DNA from: Rhodobacteraceae bacterium HLUCCO18
Lineage (GTDB): Bacteria; Pseudomonadota; Alphaproteobacteria; Rhodobacterales; Rhodobacteraceae
Assembly: GCA_001314805.1 (NCBI GenBank)
Contig: LJSY01000001.1
Span: forward strand, 99,912 to 163,911
DNA: 64,000 bases
Direction: 5' to 3'
The notes under the pieces were generated by a model. It searched no databases, was not told where the DNA came from, and was given only the letters and a program-made list of their open reading frames with translations. Every line of letters starts with the position of its first letter. The first letter of the stretch is position 1. Made by a program: the position numbers and the translations under genes. Below are positions 44,019 to 52,847 of the stretch, one piece after another.

Positions 44019-44894
44019 TTGAAGCCAGTCCAGTTCGACTACGTCCGGCCAAGAACCGTGGAGGACGCCTGCGGCATCCTCGCCGGTGACATGGACGCGC
44101 GCGTTCTGGCGGGCGGGCAGACGCTCGTGCCGATGCTGGCCATGCGCCTGTCGCGCCCTTCGGTTCTGGTGGACATCACGCGGATCGAGGCGCTTCGCGG
44201 GATAACCCTGACGGACGACACGGTCGAGATCGGGGCGGTCACGCGGCAGGCGGCGGCCCTTGCCTCGGAGGTGATCCGGGACGAGGTGCCGCTTCTGGCC
44301 AAGGCGCTGCGCCATGTCGGCCATCCTCCGACGCGCAGCCGGGGCACGGTGGGCGGCTCCGTCGCCCATGGCGACCCCTCCGCGGAGATCCCGCTGGTGA
44401 TGACGGTGCTTGGCGCGGGCATCGTGTTTACCGACGATGACGGGGAGGAAGAGGCCTTCGAGCCCGCCGATTTCTTCATCGGCCCGATGCTGACCTCCGC
44501 GCCGATGGGCGGTCTGCTGAGCCGTCTGGTGTTTTCCCGTCGCGGCAGCGCCCCGACCGGAACGGGGTTCCGCGAGATCGCCTCGCGCCGCAGCGACTAT
44601 GCCTTCGCCTCGGCCGGGGCGCAGGTGGTTCTGAAGGCGGATGGCACATGCGCCGAGGCGCTTCTGGGCATCGGCAGCGTGGGCGACACGCCGGTCGCGG
44701 TCGATGTCGCCGGCCTGTCCGGCACGCGGCTGACGGACAGGGATATCCGCGGCGCGGTGGCCGAGGCGCTCGAGGATCTCGAGACGGTCGACGACCTTCA
44801 CGCCACGGCGCGCTATCGCAAGCGCGCGGCCGCGCGGCTGGCGGAACTGGCGCTGACCGAGGCCCGCGACGACGCATTGGAGCAGGCAGGATGA
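44019..44894 (+). CDS. Molybdenum hydroxylase FAD-binding subunit
   Basis: A 291-residue medium subunit of the xanthine dehydrogenase/CoxM family. FAD-contact stretches are VLAGGQTLVPMLAMRL, HPPTRSRGTVGGSVAHGDPS (AEIP follows) and FREIASRRSDYAFASAG. It passes electrons from the iron-sulfur subunit to an acceptor. The start is a TTG with AAAGGGA upstream. The stop overlaps the next gene (ATGA). Confidence 0.9.
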   Translation: MKPVQFDYVRPRTVEDACGILAGDMDARVLAGGQTLVPMLAMRLSRPSVLVDITRIEALRGITLTDDTVEIGAVTRQAAALASEVIRDEVPLLAKALRHVGHPPTRSRGTVGGSVAHGDPSAEIPLVMTVLGAGIVFTDDDGEEEAFEPADFFIGPMLTSAPMGGLLSRLVFSRRGSAPTGTGFREIASRRSDYAFASAGAQVVLKADGTCAEALLGIGSVGDTPVAVDVAGLSGTRLTDRDIRGAVAEALEDLETVDDLHATARYRKRAAARLAELALTEARDDALEQAG

Positions 44895-45391
44895 AGACCG
44901 AACTGACAGTCAACGGACGGACGCATGTCGTCGAGATCGAGCCGCGCACGACGCTTCTGGACGTGCTGCGCGACGGGCTGGGGCTGACGGCGACCCATGC
45001 GGGATGCGAACACGGGGTCTGCGGCGCCTGCACCGTGCTGGTCGATGGCGAGGCGGTGCGGTCCTGCCTGATCCTCGGCGTGCAGGCCGACGGGCTCGAC
45101 ATCAGGACGGTCGAGGGGCTTACCTCCGGCGACGGCACGCTCGACATCGTGCAGGACGCGTTTTGCGAGACCCATGGCCTGCAATGCGGCTACTGCACCT
45201 CGGGCATGATCCTGGCGGCGCATGCGCTGCTCCGGGTGAACGCCACGCCCGACGAGGAAGACATCCGCGAGGCGATCTCGGGCAATATCTGCCGCTGCAC
45301 CGGCTACCAGCAGATCGTCGAGGCGATCGCGCTCGCCGCCGAGCGGATGCGGACATCGAACGTGCTCGGGGCCGGCGAGGTGGTGAAATGA
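44891..45391 (+). CDS. Molybdenum hydroxylase [2Fe-2S] subunit
   Basis: A 166-residue small subunit with two iron-sulfur clusters: the plant-type set GCEHGVCGACTVLVDG (plus a later Cys in VRSC) and the alpha-helical set LQCGYCTSGM with ICRCTGY. It relays electrons from the molybdenum centre to FAD. Overlaps both neighbours by four bases. Confidence 0.94.
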   Translation: MKTELTVNGRTHVVEIEPRTTLLDVLRDGLGLTATHAGCEHGVCGACTVLVDGEAVRSCLILGVQADGLDIRTVEGLTSGDGTLDIVQDAFCETHGLQCGYCTSGMILAAHALLRVNATPDEEDIREAISGNICRCTGYQQIVEAIALAAERMRTSNVLGAGEVVK

Positions 45392-47772
45392 CCGATCCCG
45401 GACGCAGGTTCGTGTCGACCAACCGCCGGGTGCGCGAGGATCGCCGCTTCGTCGCGGGCGCGGGCCGCTACGTGGCCGATCTCGACATTCCCGGCACGCT
45501 GCACGTGGCGCTCGTCGCCTCCACCGCGCCGGCGGCGAAGATCCTCGGGATCGACACGACCGAGGCGCTGGCCATGGAGGGCGTTGTCGACGTCCTGACC
45601 GGCGAGGAGCTTTCGGCGGGCGTCGCGCCCCTGATGAACGGGCTCGACACGCCGCGCGTGCGCCGCTTTCCGCTGACGGTGGGGCAGATCCGCTATGCCG
45701 GCGAATGGGTGGCCGCCGTGGTCGCGACAAGCCGCGCGCTGGCCGAGGACGCCGCCGAGAAGGTGCGCGTCAGGACCGAGCCCCTGCCCTTCGTGATCGA
45801 CGCGGAGACCGCCCTGGGACCCGACGCGCCGCCGGTCCATCCGGAGCACGGCTCGAATCTCCTGCTCGACAAGACGTTCGACTGGGGCCCCGTGGCCGAC
45901 GATTTCGCCGCCGCCGAGGATCGCCTCAGCCTGCGCGTGACGTGGGGCCGCAACGCCACCGTGCCGATCGAGACCTTCGGCGTGATCGCGCGCTGGAACC
46001 CGTGGGACGAGATGCTCGATGTTTGGGCCTCCATCCAGATGCCGAAATACGCCGACCAGATCGCCCGCGCGCTGAAGCTGCCGGGCAATGCGGTCCGGGT
46101 GCATTACGACGTGGACGTGGGCGGCAGCTACGGCGTGAAGCGCGGGATCAAGCACACGGTTCTGGTGTCCTATCTCGCGCGGAAGCTGGGCCGCCCCGTG
46201 CGGCTGATCGAGGATCGGCTGGAGAACATGCGCGCGGGCGATGCGCAGGGGCCCGAGCGGATCTTCGACATCGACGTGGCCTTCGACCGGGACGGCACCG
46301 TGCGGTCGATGAAGATGCGCGCCCTCGACAATGCGGGCGCCTATGCCGGCCGCGCGCCGTTCCAGCTGGGCAAGCCCATCGGCGCCATCGTCGGCCCCTA
46401 CCGGATCGGCTCGGTGCAATACCGCGCCATGTCGGTCACCACCAACAAGGCCGTGCAGGAGGCCGTGCGCGGCTTTGGCCAGGCGCCGACGAATTACGCC
46501 ATCGAGACGATGATGGACCGGATCGCGGCGCATCTGGGGATGGACCGGCTGGAGCTGCGCCGCCGCAACCTGATCCGGGCCGACGAATTCCCCTACACCA
46601 TTCCCTCCGGCAGCACCTATGACAGCGGCGATTACCATACCGTGATCGACAAGGTGCTCGCCCATGCCGATTACGCCGCGCTGACGGCCGAGCGCGACAG
46701 GCTCCGGGCCGAGGGGCTGTGCGCGGGCATCGGGATCGCCGCCTGCCTCGAGCCCTCGGGGGGCAATTCGTCCTTCGAGCCGCTTCTGAACGAGAACAAC
46801 CGCACCTCCACATGGATGGAGGGCTCGCGCGTGATCATCGACGCGCTCGGCGGCGTCACGGTGACGATCCACACCACCAGTTCCGGACAGGGGCACGAGA
46901 CGCTGGCCGCCACCGTGGTGGGCGAGGAACTGGGCATCGATCCCGACCGCATCCGCGTGACCCGGCCCGACAGCCTGTCGAGCCTGCCGGGCAACTCGCC
47001 CGTGGGCAGCCGCATGGCGATCATGCTGGGGGGAGCGGCGGCGCGGGCCGCGCGCGACCTCAAGCGTCAGCTTGTCGCCATCGGCGCGCATGCGATGGGG
47101 ATCGACCCGTCCGAGGCGAGTTACGAGGCGGGCACGATCACGGCGCCGGACGGACGCGCCGTGGGCTGGGACGAGTTGGTGGATATCGGCCACAGGCGGT
47201 TCCACGACCTGCCGCCGGGCACCAACCCCGGTCTCGCCGCCTCCTTCATCCAGCAGGTGCCGACCGGCGTCGCCCTTCCCGAGGACGGCAAGGTGCAGAT
47301 GTATCCCTGCTATTCCTTCGAGTTCCACCTCGTCCTGATGGCCTTCGACCCGGTGCTCGCCAAGCCCGAGATCCGCCGCTACGTGATCGGCCACGACTGC
47401 GGCACCGTCATCAACCCGCATATCGTGCGCGGCATGACGCTGGGCGGCATCGCCCATGGCATCGGCGCCGCGTTGCTCGAGGAATTCACCTATGACGACG
47501 GGGGGCAGCTCATGACCCAGAGCTTCCTCGACTACCTCATGCCCTCGTCCCACGAGGTGCCATCGGTCGAGATCGTCCATCACTGCACACCCTCGCCGCT
47601 GACCGAGTTCGGCCAGAAGGGCTCGGGCGAGAGCGGTTATCTGGGTGCGCCCGCCGCGATCTCGGGCGCGGTGCAGGACGCCCTGTCGCCCTGGGGCGTC
47701 ACGGTGGACAAGCTGCCGCTGCGCATGAGCACGATTTCAGACACCATAGCCGACGCGGAGACTGCGGCATGA
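45388..47772 (+). CDS. Molybdenum hydroxylase large (Mo-binding) subunit
   Basis: A 794-residue xanthine dehydrogenase-family catalytic subunit binding molybdopterin. Landmarks: GRYVADLDIPGTLHVALVAS, VGGSYGVKRGIKHTVLVSYL, AVRGFGQAPTNYAIETMMDR, TTSSGQGHETLA, and the catalytic Glu748 in QKGSGESGYLGAP. The loop AVRGFGQAP stands where CO dehydrogenase has its AYxCSFR motif, so this is not a CO dehydrogenase but a hydroxylase of N-heterocycles, aromatic aldehydes or similar. With an ACMSD-like decarboxylase next to it, ring hydroxylation of a (hetero)aromatic acid is plausible. Confidence 0.92.
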   Translation: MTDPGRRFVSTNRRVREDRRFVAGAGRYVADLDIPGTLHVALVASTAPAAKILGIDTTEALAMEGVVDVLTGEELSAGVAPLMNGLDTPRVRRFPLTVGQIRYAGEWVAAVVATSRALAEDAAEKVRVRTEPLPFVIDAETALGPDAPPVHPEHGSNLLLDKTFDWGPVADDFAAAEDRLSLRVTWGRNATVPIETFGVIARWNPWDEMLDVWASIQMPKYADQIARALKLPGNAVRVHYDVDVGGSYGVKRGIKHTVLVSYLARKLGRPVRLIEDRLENMRAGDAQGPERIFDIDVAFDRDGTVRSMKMRALDNAGAYAGRAPFQLGKPIGAIVGPYRIGSVQYRAMSVTTNKAVQEAVRGFGQAPTNYAIETMMDRIAAHLGMDRLELRRRNLIRADEFPYTIPSGSTYDSGDYHTVIDKVLAHADYAALTAERDRLRAEGLCAGIGIAACLEPSGGNSSFEPLLNENNRTSTWMEGSRVIIDALGGVTVTIHTTSSGQGHETLAATVVGEELGIDPDRIRVTRPDSLSSLPGNSPVGSRMAIMLGGAAARAARDLKRQLVAIGAHAMGIDPSEASYEAGTITAPDGRAVGWDELVDIGHRRFHDLPPGTNPGLAASFIQQVPTGVALPEDGKVQMYPCYSFEFHLVLMAFDPVLAKPEIRRYVIGHDCGTVINPHIVRGMTLGGIAHGIGAALLEEFTYDDGGQLMTQSFLDYLMPSSHEVPSVEIVHHCTPSPLTEFGQKGSGESGYLGAPAAISGAVQDALSPWGVTVDKLPLRMSTISDTIADAETAA

Positions 47773-48746
47773 TCATCGACGCCCACGCCCATTACGTCCC
47801 CTCCGCGCTGCTCGACGAGCTGCGGGACCGGCGAACGGAGTTCCCCTCGGTCGAGATGATCGAGGCGAAGGACAGCCTCGCCTTCTCCTTCGCCGGCAAG
47901 AAGCCGACGCGACCCGTCGCGGGGTTCCTGCGCGACATGCCGGGGCGCCTGTCGTGGATGGACGAGAACGGCATCGACATGCAGGTGATCGCCGGATGGC
48001 TCGACATGTTCGGCAACGACATGCCCGACGAGGAAGGCACGGAGTGGGCGCGCACGATCAACCGCCACCTCAAGCAGACCGCCGATACCTCCAACGACCG
48101 GTTCCGCAGCCTCTGCGTCGTGCCGCTGCAGGACGGGCCCCGCGCCGCCGAGGTGCTGCGCGAGGCGATGGAACAGGGCTTTGCCGGCACGATGATCGGC
48201 ACGCAGCCCTTCGGCAAGGGCGGCGTGCTGGACGATCCGGGGCTCGACGCGTTCTGGGAGGCGGCCAATGACCTGGGCGCGCTGGTGTCGATCCATCCCG
48301 TGTTCGACGCGGGCGACGACCGGGTGCACGACTATGGCATGGCCAATGCCGTGGGACGGATCACCGACACGCTGATCGCGGTCAGCCGCCTGATCTATGC
48401 AGGCCACGTGAAACGCTTCGCGAATGCGAAGATCATGATCGGGATCGGCGGGGCCGGCCTGCCCTACGTGCTGGGACGGCTGATGCGCAACGCGTCGCTC
48501 GACGACAGCCTCGGCAACCCGCGCGAGGCGCTCTCGATGATGTATTACGACACGCTCCTGCATGACCCCGCCGCGCTCAGGCTCCTGCTCGACACGGTCG
48601 GCGCGGACCGGGTGATGCTGGGGTCGGACATGCCGTTTCCCATTGGCGACCCCACGCCGCGCGCGATCCTCGACGGGGCCGGAGTGAGCGCCGCGGACCG
48701 CGACCTGATCGAAAGCGGGGTCGCGTCGTCCCTGCTCGGTCTCTGA
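47769..48746 (+). CDS. Amidohydrolase-2 family protein, ACMSD-like decarboxylase
   Basis: A 325-residue TIM-barrel protein with metal-site motifs DAHAHYVP at the N-terminus, LVSIHPVF near residue 177, and MLGSDMPFPIGDP near 285. This family includes 2-amino-3-carboxymuconate-6-semialdehyde, gamma-resorcylate, 5-carboxyvanillate and 3,6-dihydroxypicolinate decarboxylases. A non-oxidative decarboxylation is therefore the best guess. It overlaps the hydroxylase stop codon by four bases, suggesting that the two enzymes act in sequence. Confidence 0.85.
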   Translation: MIIDAHAHYVPSALLDELRDRRTEFPSVEMIEAKDSLAFSFAGKKPTRPVAGFLRDMPGRLSWMDENGIDMQVIAGWLDMFGNDMPDEEGTEWARTINRHLKQTADTSNDRFRSLCVVPLQDGPRAAEVLREAMEQGFAGTMIGTQPFGKGGVLDDPGLDAFWEAANDLGALVSIHPVFDAGDDRVHDYGMANAVGRITDTLIAVSRLIYAGHVKRFANAKIMIGIGGAGLPYVLGRLMRNASLDDSLGNPREALSMMYYDTLLHDPAALRLLLDTVGADRVMLGSDMPFPIGDPTPRAILDGAGVSAADRDLIESGVASSLLGL

Positions 48747-48759
48747 GGAAGAGCGCGCC

Positions 48760-49230
48760 ATGCATATGGACATCGCCGGCAGCGAGGAGATCGAGGCGAG
48801 CCAACAGCAGCTCTGGGAGGGTCTGAACGACCCCGAGGTCCTGACCCGGTGCATTCCCGGCTGCCGCAAGATGACGGAAACGGCGCCGGACACCTACGAT
48901 GTCGAGCTCGAGCTGAAGGTCGCCGCCGTCGGCGGAAGCTTCAACGGCGCGGTCGCCCTGTCGGACAAGACGCCGCCCGCCCATTGCCGGATCACCGTCT
49001 CGGGCGAGGGCACGCTCGGGACCGGCACCGGCACGGCGGAATTCACCATCGTCGAGACCGGCCCCGGCACCTGCCGGCTGGATTATGCGGGCGAAGGCGA
49101 GATCGGGGGTCTGGTGGCCGGCGTCGGCCAGCGCATCCTCAAATCCGTCGCCAAGCACCTGACGAAACAGTTCTTCAAGGACCTCCGCAAGCATTTCGAC
49201 GACACACGGAAGGATGCAGGGGCGACATGA
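48760..49230 (+). CDS. CoxG-like SRPBCC protein
   Basis: A 156-residue helix-grip protein (IEASQQQLWEGLNDPEVLTR, CIPGCRKM, GTGTGTAEFTIVETGPGTC, YAGEGEIGGLVAGVGQRI) of the CoxG family. CoxG proteins accompany molybdenum hydroxylases, and one has been linked to recruiting the enzyme to the membrane. The usual C-terminal tail is short here. Overlaps the next gene by four bases. Confidence 0.88.
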   Translation: MHMDIAGSEEIEASQQQLWEGLNDPEVLTRCIPGCRKMTETAPDTYDVELELKVAAVGGSFNGAVALSDKTPPAHCRITVSGEGTLGTGTGTAEFTIVETGPGTCRLDYAGEGEIGGLVAGVGQRILKSVAKHLTKQFFKDLRKHFDDTRKDAGAT

Positions 49231-50060
49231 TGGACCAGAGAGCGGACGAGACAGCGGACGGCGGGACGACCATGGACCTTGCCAGCGGCCAAAGCCTCTA
49301 CGTCCACGTCTCGGACGGCGACGGGATGCCTGTCCTGTTCCTCAACTCGCTGGCGGCCGATCTCGGGATGTGGGACGGCGTGCGCGCGCGCATGGCGCGG
49401 CGCTCGGTCGCTTTCGATGCCCGCGGACACGGCCGCTCCGGGATCGAACGGGGGGAGTGCAGCGTCGACGACCTCGCCTGCGACGCGCTTGACGTGATGG
49501 ACGCGACCGGGCTCGACCGGGCGGTCCTGTGCGGTCTCTCGCTGGGTGGCGCGACGGCCATGGCATTGGCCGCGAAGGCGCCCGAGCGGGTCGCGGGCCT
49601 TGTGCTGGCCAACACCGCCGTCAGCTTTCCGCCCGCGCAGATGTGGCACGACCGCGCCGCGACGGCCCTGAGCGGCGGTTTGCCGGAGCTCGTGGGGCCG
49701 ACGCTCGACCGCTGGCTCACCGAAGCGTACCGCGCCGCCAACCCCGCCACGGCGGACCGCGTCCGCGCGATGATCGCGGGCACCTCGCCCGAGGGCTATG
49801 CCGCCTGCTGCGCCGCGCTTGCCGCGGCCGATCTGGGACCGGCGCTCGCGGCATATCCCGGGCCGGTCCTGTTGATCGCGGGCGCGCATGATGCCTCCAC
49901 CCCGGTGGCGCGCGCCGAGCAGATGCAGGCGCTCGCCGCCCATGCGGATCTGGTGGTTCTGGACGCCGCCCATATCTCTTCCATCGAGGCGGAGGCGGCC
50001 TTCGCCGACCGGCTGGAGGCATTCGTCAAGACGCTCGAAAAGGATCACGCCCATGGCTGA
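49227..50060 (+). CDS. Alpha/beta hydrolase, enol-lactonase-like
   Basis: A 277-residue alpha/beta hydrolase with VLFLNSLAADLGMWDGV, DARGHGRSG, nucleophile Ser105 in LCGLSLGGATAMALA, acid in LIAGAHDASTPVA and His in LDAAHISSIEAEAAF. It resembles 3-oxoadipate enol-lactonase (PcaD) and related ring-fission hydrolases. Substrate unknown. It overlaps the CoxG-like gene and the UbiX-like gene, so it belongs to the same transcript. Confidence 0.83.
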   Translation: MMDQRADETADGGTTMDLASGQSLYVHVSDGDGMPVLFLNSLAADLGMWDGVRARMARRSVAFDARGHGRSGIERGECSVDDLACDALDVMDATGLDRAVLCGLSLGGATAMALAAKAPERVAGLVLANTAVSFPPAQMWHDRAATALSGGLPELVGPTLDRWLTEAYRAANPATADRVRAMIAGTSPEGYAACCAALAAADLGPALAAYPGPVLLIAGAHDASTPVARAEQMQALAAHADLVVLDAAHISSIEAEAAFADRLEAFVKTLEKDHAHG

Positions 50061-50652
50061 CCGCCGCATCATCATCGGGATCAGCGGGGCGTCGGGCACG
50101 ATCCTCGGCATCCGTCTGCTGGAATTGCTGCGCCCCATCGATGACGTGGAGACCCACCTGGTGATGTCGCCGGCAGCCCTGCGCACCATGAAGATCGAAA
50201 CCGACTACACGCCCGACCGGGTTCACGCGCTGGCCGACCAGGTGCACAATTTCAAGGATATCGGCGCCAGCATCGCCAGCGGCTCGTTCCGCAACGAGGG
50301 CATGATCGTGGCGCCCTGCTCGGTCAAGACGCTGAGTTCGATCGCGACCTGTCAGGCGGGCGACCTGTTGTCCCGCGCCGCCGATGTCGCCCTGAAGGAA
50401 CGCCGCCGTCTTGTCCTGCTGTTCCGCGAGACCCCGCTCCATGCCGGGCATATCGCGCTGATGGATCAGGCGACGCGGTCGGGCGCCATCGTGATGCCGG
50501 CCGTGGTCGGCACCTATTACCACCCCGAAAGCGTCATGGACGTCATCGACCACCTCGCCGGGCGCGCGCTCGACCTGCTGGGCATCGAAAGCGGAACCGT
50601 GAAACGCTGGCAGGGGTCGGCGCCGGGACGCAACGCGGACGACGAGGACTGA
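50053..50652 (+). CDS. UbiX-like flavin prenyltransferase
   Basis: A 199-residue flavoprotein of the UbiX/Pad1 family: IIIGISGASGTILGIRLLEL, GSFRNEGMIVAPCSVKTLSS, LSRAADVALKERRRLVLLFR, ETPLHAGHIALMDQATRSGA. UbiX prenylates FMN to make the cofactor of UbiD enzymes. The UbiD-like gene follows 26 bases later, so the pair should supply an active decarboxylase. The start overlaps the hydrolase end by eight bases. Confidence 0.92.
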   Translation: MADRRIIIGISGASGTILGIRLLELLRPIDDVETHLVMSPAALRTMKIETDYTPDRVHALADQVHNFKDIGASIASGSFRNEGMIVAPCSVKTLSSIATCQAGDLLSRAADVALKERRRLVLLFRETPLHAGHIALMDQATRSGAIVMPAVVGTYYHPESVMDVIDHLAGRALDLLGIESGTVKRWQGSAPGRNADDED

Positions 50653-50678
50653 CCCCCGCCGGGGAGGAGACGACAGGC

Positions 50679-52331
50679 ATGAAGGATACCCCCATGACGC
50701 CCTACCGCGATCTGCACGACCATATCGCGCGTCTCGAGGAAAAGGGACTGCTGGTTCGCGTCGACCGCGAGATCGACAAGGACAGCGAACTGCACCCCCT
50801 CGTGCGCTGGCAGTTCACCGGAGGCCTCAAGGAAGAGGACCGCAAGGCATTCCTCTTCACCAACATCCGCAACAAGGCCGGGCGAAGATACGAGATCCCC
50901 GTCATCGTCGGCGGGCTGGCCGCGAACCGTGCGATCTATGCCACCGGCATGGGCTGCGACGTGGACGGCATCCGCGACAAGTGGGCGGACGCCATCGCGA
51001 ACCCGGTGCCGCCCCGCGACGTGACGGACGCGCCCTGCCACGAGATCGTCGAGGAGGGCGAGATCCTGAAACAGGAGGGCCACGGGCTCGACCTTTTGCC
51101 GATCCCAGTCTCGACCCCCGGTTTCGACAGCGCGCCCACCCTGAGCGCGACCAACGTCATAACCGCCGACCCCGAGGACGGCGTGCAGAACATGGGCACC
51201 TATCGCTGCGGGCTGAAGGCGCCCGACCGGCTGGTGGTGCGCATGGCGACGCGCGTGGGCGGCGCGGGCGGCTACCAGCACTACCTCAAGCACCAGGCGC
51301 GCGGCGACACCGAGATGCCGGTGGCCATCGTGCTCGGCTGTCCGCCCTACGTGGCCTTCATGGGTCCGCAGAAGCTGCCGATCGGGATGGACGAGTTCAC
51401 CGTCGCGGGCGGGCTTGCCGGCGCGCCGATCAACGTGGTCAGGGCCCGCACCGTGCCGCTGATGGTGCCGGCCGAGGCCGAGGTGGTGATCGAGGGCTAT
51501 ATCGACGTCACCAAGGTCGAACCCGAGGGGCCCTTCGGCGAAAGCCACGGCCATGTCGCGCTCGAGGAATACAACATGCCGATGCGCGTGACGGCGGTCA
51601 CGCGGCGGCGCGACGCGGTGATCCCCAGCTACATCAGCCAGGTGGCACCCAGCGAGTCGAGCGTCATCAAGCGCGTGGCCTACGAGCCGCTGTTCTACCA
51701 CCACCTCAAGACGACGATGAGCATCAAGGGCGTGAAGAAGGTGTCGCTCCACGAACCTCTCACGGGGCTGCTGCGCGTCACGCTGATCACCATCGAGCCC
51801 GGCACGCCGCCCTCGGAGGTCTGGCGCGCGCTTTATGGCGCGGCCTATTTCAAGGGCGATTGCGGCAAGATCTGCATCGCCGTGAACGAGGATATCGACG
51901 TCGACAGCCCGGATTCGATCATCTGGGCCATGGCCTACCGGACCAACCCCGTGAAGGACGTGCAGACGCTGGAGCATCGCGGTCAGGGTCACGGGCCCAA
52001 GCGCGAACATGCCGGCGAAGAGGACAGCACGCTGCTGATCGATGCGACGATGAAGGCACCGATGCCGCCGCTGGCGCTGCCCGCGCGCGAATACATGGAA
52101 CGCGCCAAGGAGATATGGGAGGAGCTGGGCCTGCCTCGCCTGACGCCGCAATCGCCATGGCACGGCTACCAGCTGGGCGCATGGCACGCGGTCTGGGACG
52201 CGGCCGCCAAGCGCGCCGCCGAGGGCGAGTATCTGGAAAACGGCCGGATCAGCGCGCAGCTGCAGGTGCCCGGCCTGAAGCCCGAAACCGCCGTCGACCC
52301 CGAGGAAAGCCTGCGCAAGCTCGGCAAATGA
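50679..52331 (+). CDS. UbiD-family decarboxylase
   Basis: A 550-residue prenylated-FMN-dependent (de)carboxylase. Expected active-site features are present: Arg in NMGTYRCGL, Glu in EPEGPFGESHGHV, and the acidic pair in AVNEDIDVDSPD. Members decarboxylate aromatic or unsaturated acids reversibly. GGGGAGGA precedes the ATG at 50679; a second ATG is 15 bases later. Last gene of the operon that begins with the NIPSNAP gene. Confidence 0.9.
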   Translation: MKDTPMTPYRDLHDHIARLEEKGLLVRVDREIDKDSELHPLVRWQFTGGLKEEDRKAFLFTNIRNKAGRRYEIPVIVGGLAANRAIYATGMGCDVDGIRDKWADAIANPVPPRDVTDAPCHEIVEEGEILKQEGHGLDLLPIPVSTPGFDSAPTLSATNVITADPEDGVQNMGTYRCGLKAPDRLVVRMATRVGGAGGYQHYLKHQARGDTEMPVAIVLGCPPYVAFMGPQKLPIGMDEFTVAGGLAGAPINVVRARTVPLMVPAEAEVVIEGYIDVTKVEPEGPFGESHGHVALEEYNMPMRVTAVTRRRDAVIPSYISQVAPSESSVIKRVAYEPLFYHHLKTTMSIKGVKKVSLHEPLTGLLRVTLITIEPGTPPSEVWRALYGAAYFKGDCGKICIAVNEDIDVDSPDSIIWAMAYRTNPVKDVQTLEHRGQGHGPKREHAGEEDSTLLIDATMKAPMPPLALPAREYMERAKEIWEELGLPRLTPQSPWHGYQLGAWHAVWDAAAKRAAEGEYLENGRISAQLQVPGLKPETAVDPEESLRKLGK

Positions 52332-52358
52332 GCCTTGGCCCGGTGGCGCGGGCCAGGG

Positions 52359-52847
52359 TCAGGTTACGGCCGCGAGGCGTTCGATGAAAACGCCCGCAAG
52401 GTCGTCCGGCAGGTCCGTGCCAAGCACCTCGGCATAGGCGGAAAGGCTGCGGGCCGCCGCGGCGCGCGGGTCGAGCGCCGTCGTGCCGGGTGGCGGCGCG
52501 TTACCCTCAAGCACCGCCTGCTGGAGCTTCTCGGCGTCAAGCTCCACCTTCTTGATCTTGGCGCGGAAGCCTTCCTGCGCCTCGTCGTCGGGCAGGAATT
52601 CGCTTGTTTTCAGGACCCGGCGCACCGCGCGCAAGGGGCGCACCACCTCTTCGCGCCACGGGGCGACGGCGGCATCCACCGCCGCCACGCCGCCCGCATC
52701 GTAGGCCCCGCCATCCCGTGCGCGGAACAGCAGGTAAAGCATCACGTTGACGTCGCCGCCATGGCTGTCCTGAAAGGCGATGCAGGCCTGCTGCACCTCG
52801 GCGTCATTGTAGAACGCCAGCGAGAACGGCCAGAACCCGTCAGCCAT
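52359..52847 (-). CDS. TIGR02444/DUF2390-family protein
   Basis: A 162-residue, mostly helical protein (FWPFSLAFYNDAEVQQACIA, LQDSHGGDVNVMLYLLF-type motif, then LRAVRRVLK). It matches the uncharacterised TIGR02444 family, common in proteobacteria and without known function. The ATG at 52847 overlaps the end of the GntR gene by eight bases and has GAGG upstream. Convergent with the UbiD gene. Confidence 0.75.
   Translation of the reverse strand: MADGFWPFSLAFYNDAEVQQACIAFQDSHGGDVNVMLYLLFRARDGGAYDAGGVAAVDAAVAPWREEVVRPLRAVRRVLKTSEFLPDDEAQEGFRAKIKKVELDAEKLQQAVLEGNAPPPGTTALDPRAAAARSLSAYAEVLGTDLPDDLAGVFIERLAAVT

Noticed and set aside
45304..47583. A 759-residue minus-strand frame opposite the molybdenum subunit
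   Set aside because: Antisense to a well-conserved gene in a tightly overlapping operon.
43673..49230. Aerobic CO dehydrogenase (coxMSL with coxG)
   Set aside because: The large subunit lacks the AYxCSFR loop, and the neighbours are decarboxylases and hydrolases rather than cox maturation genes.
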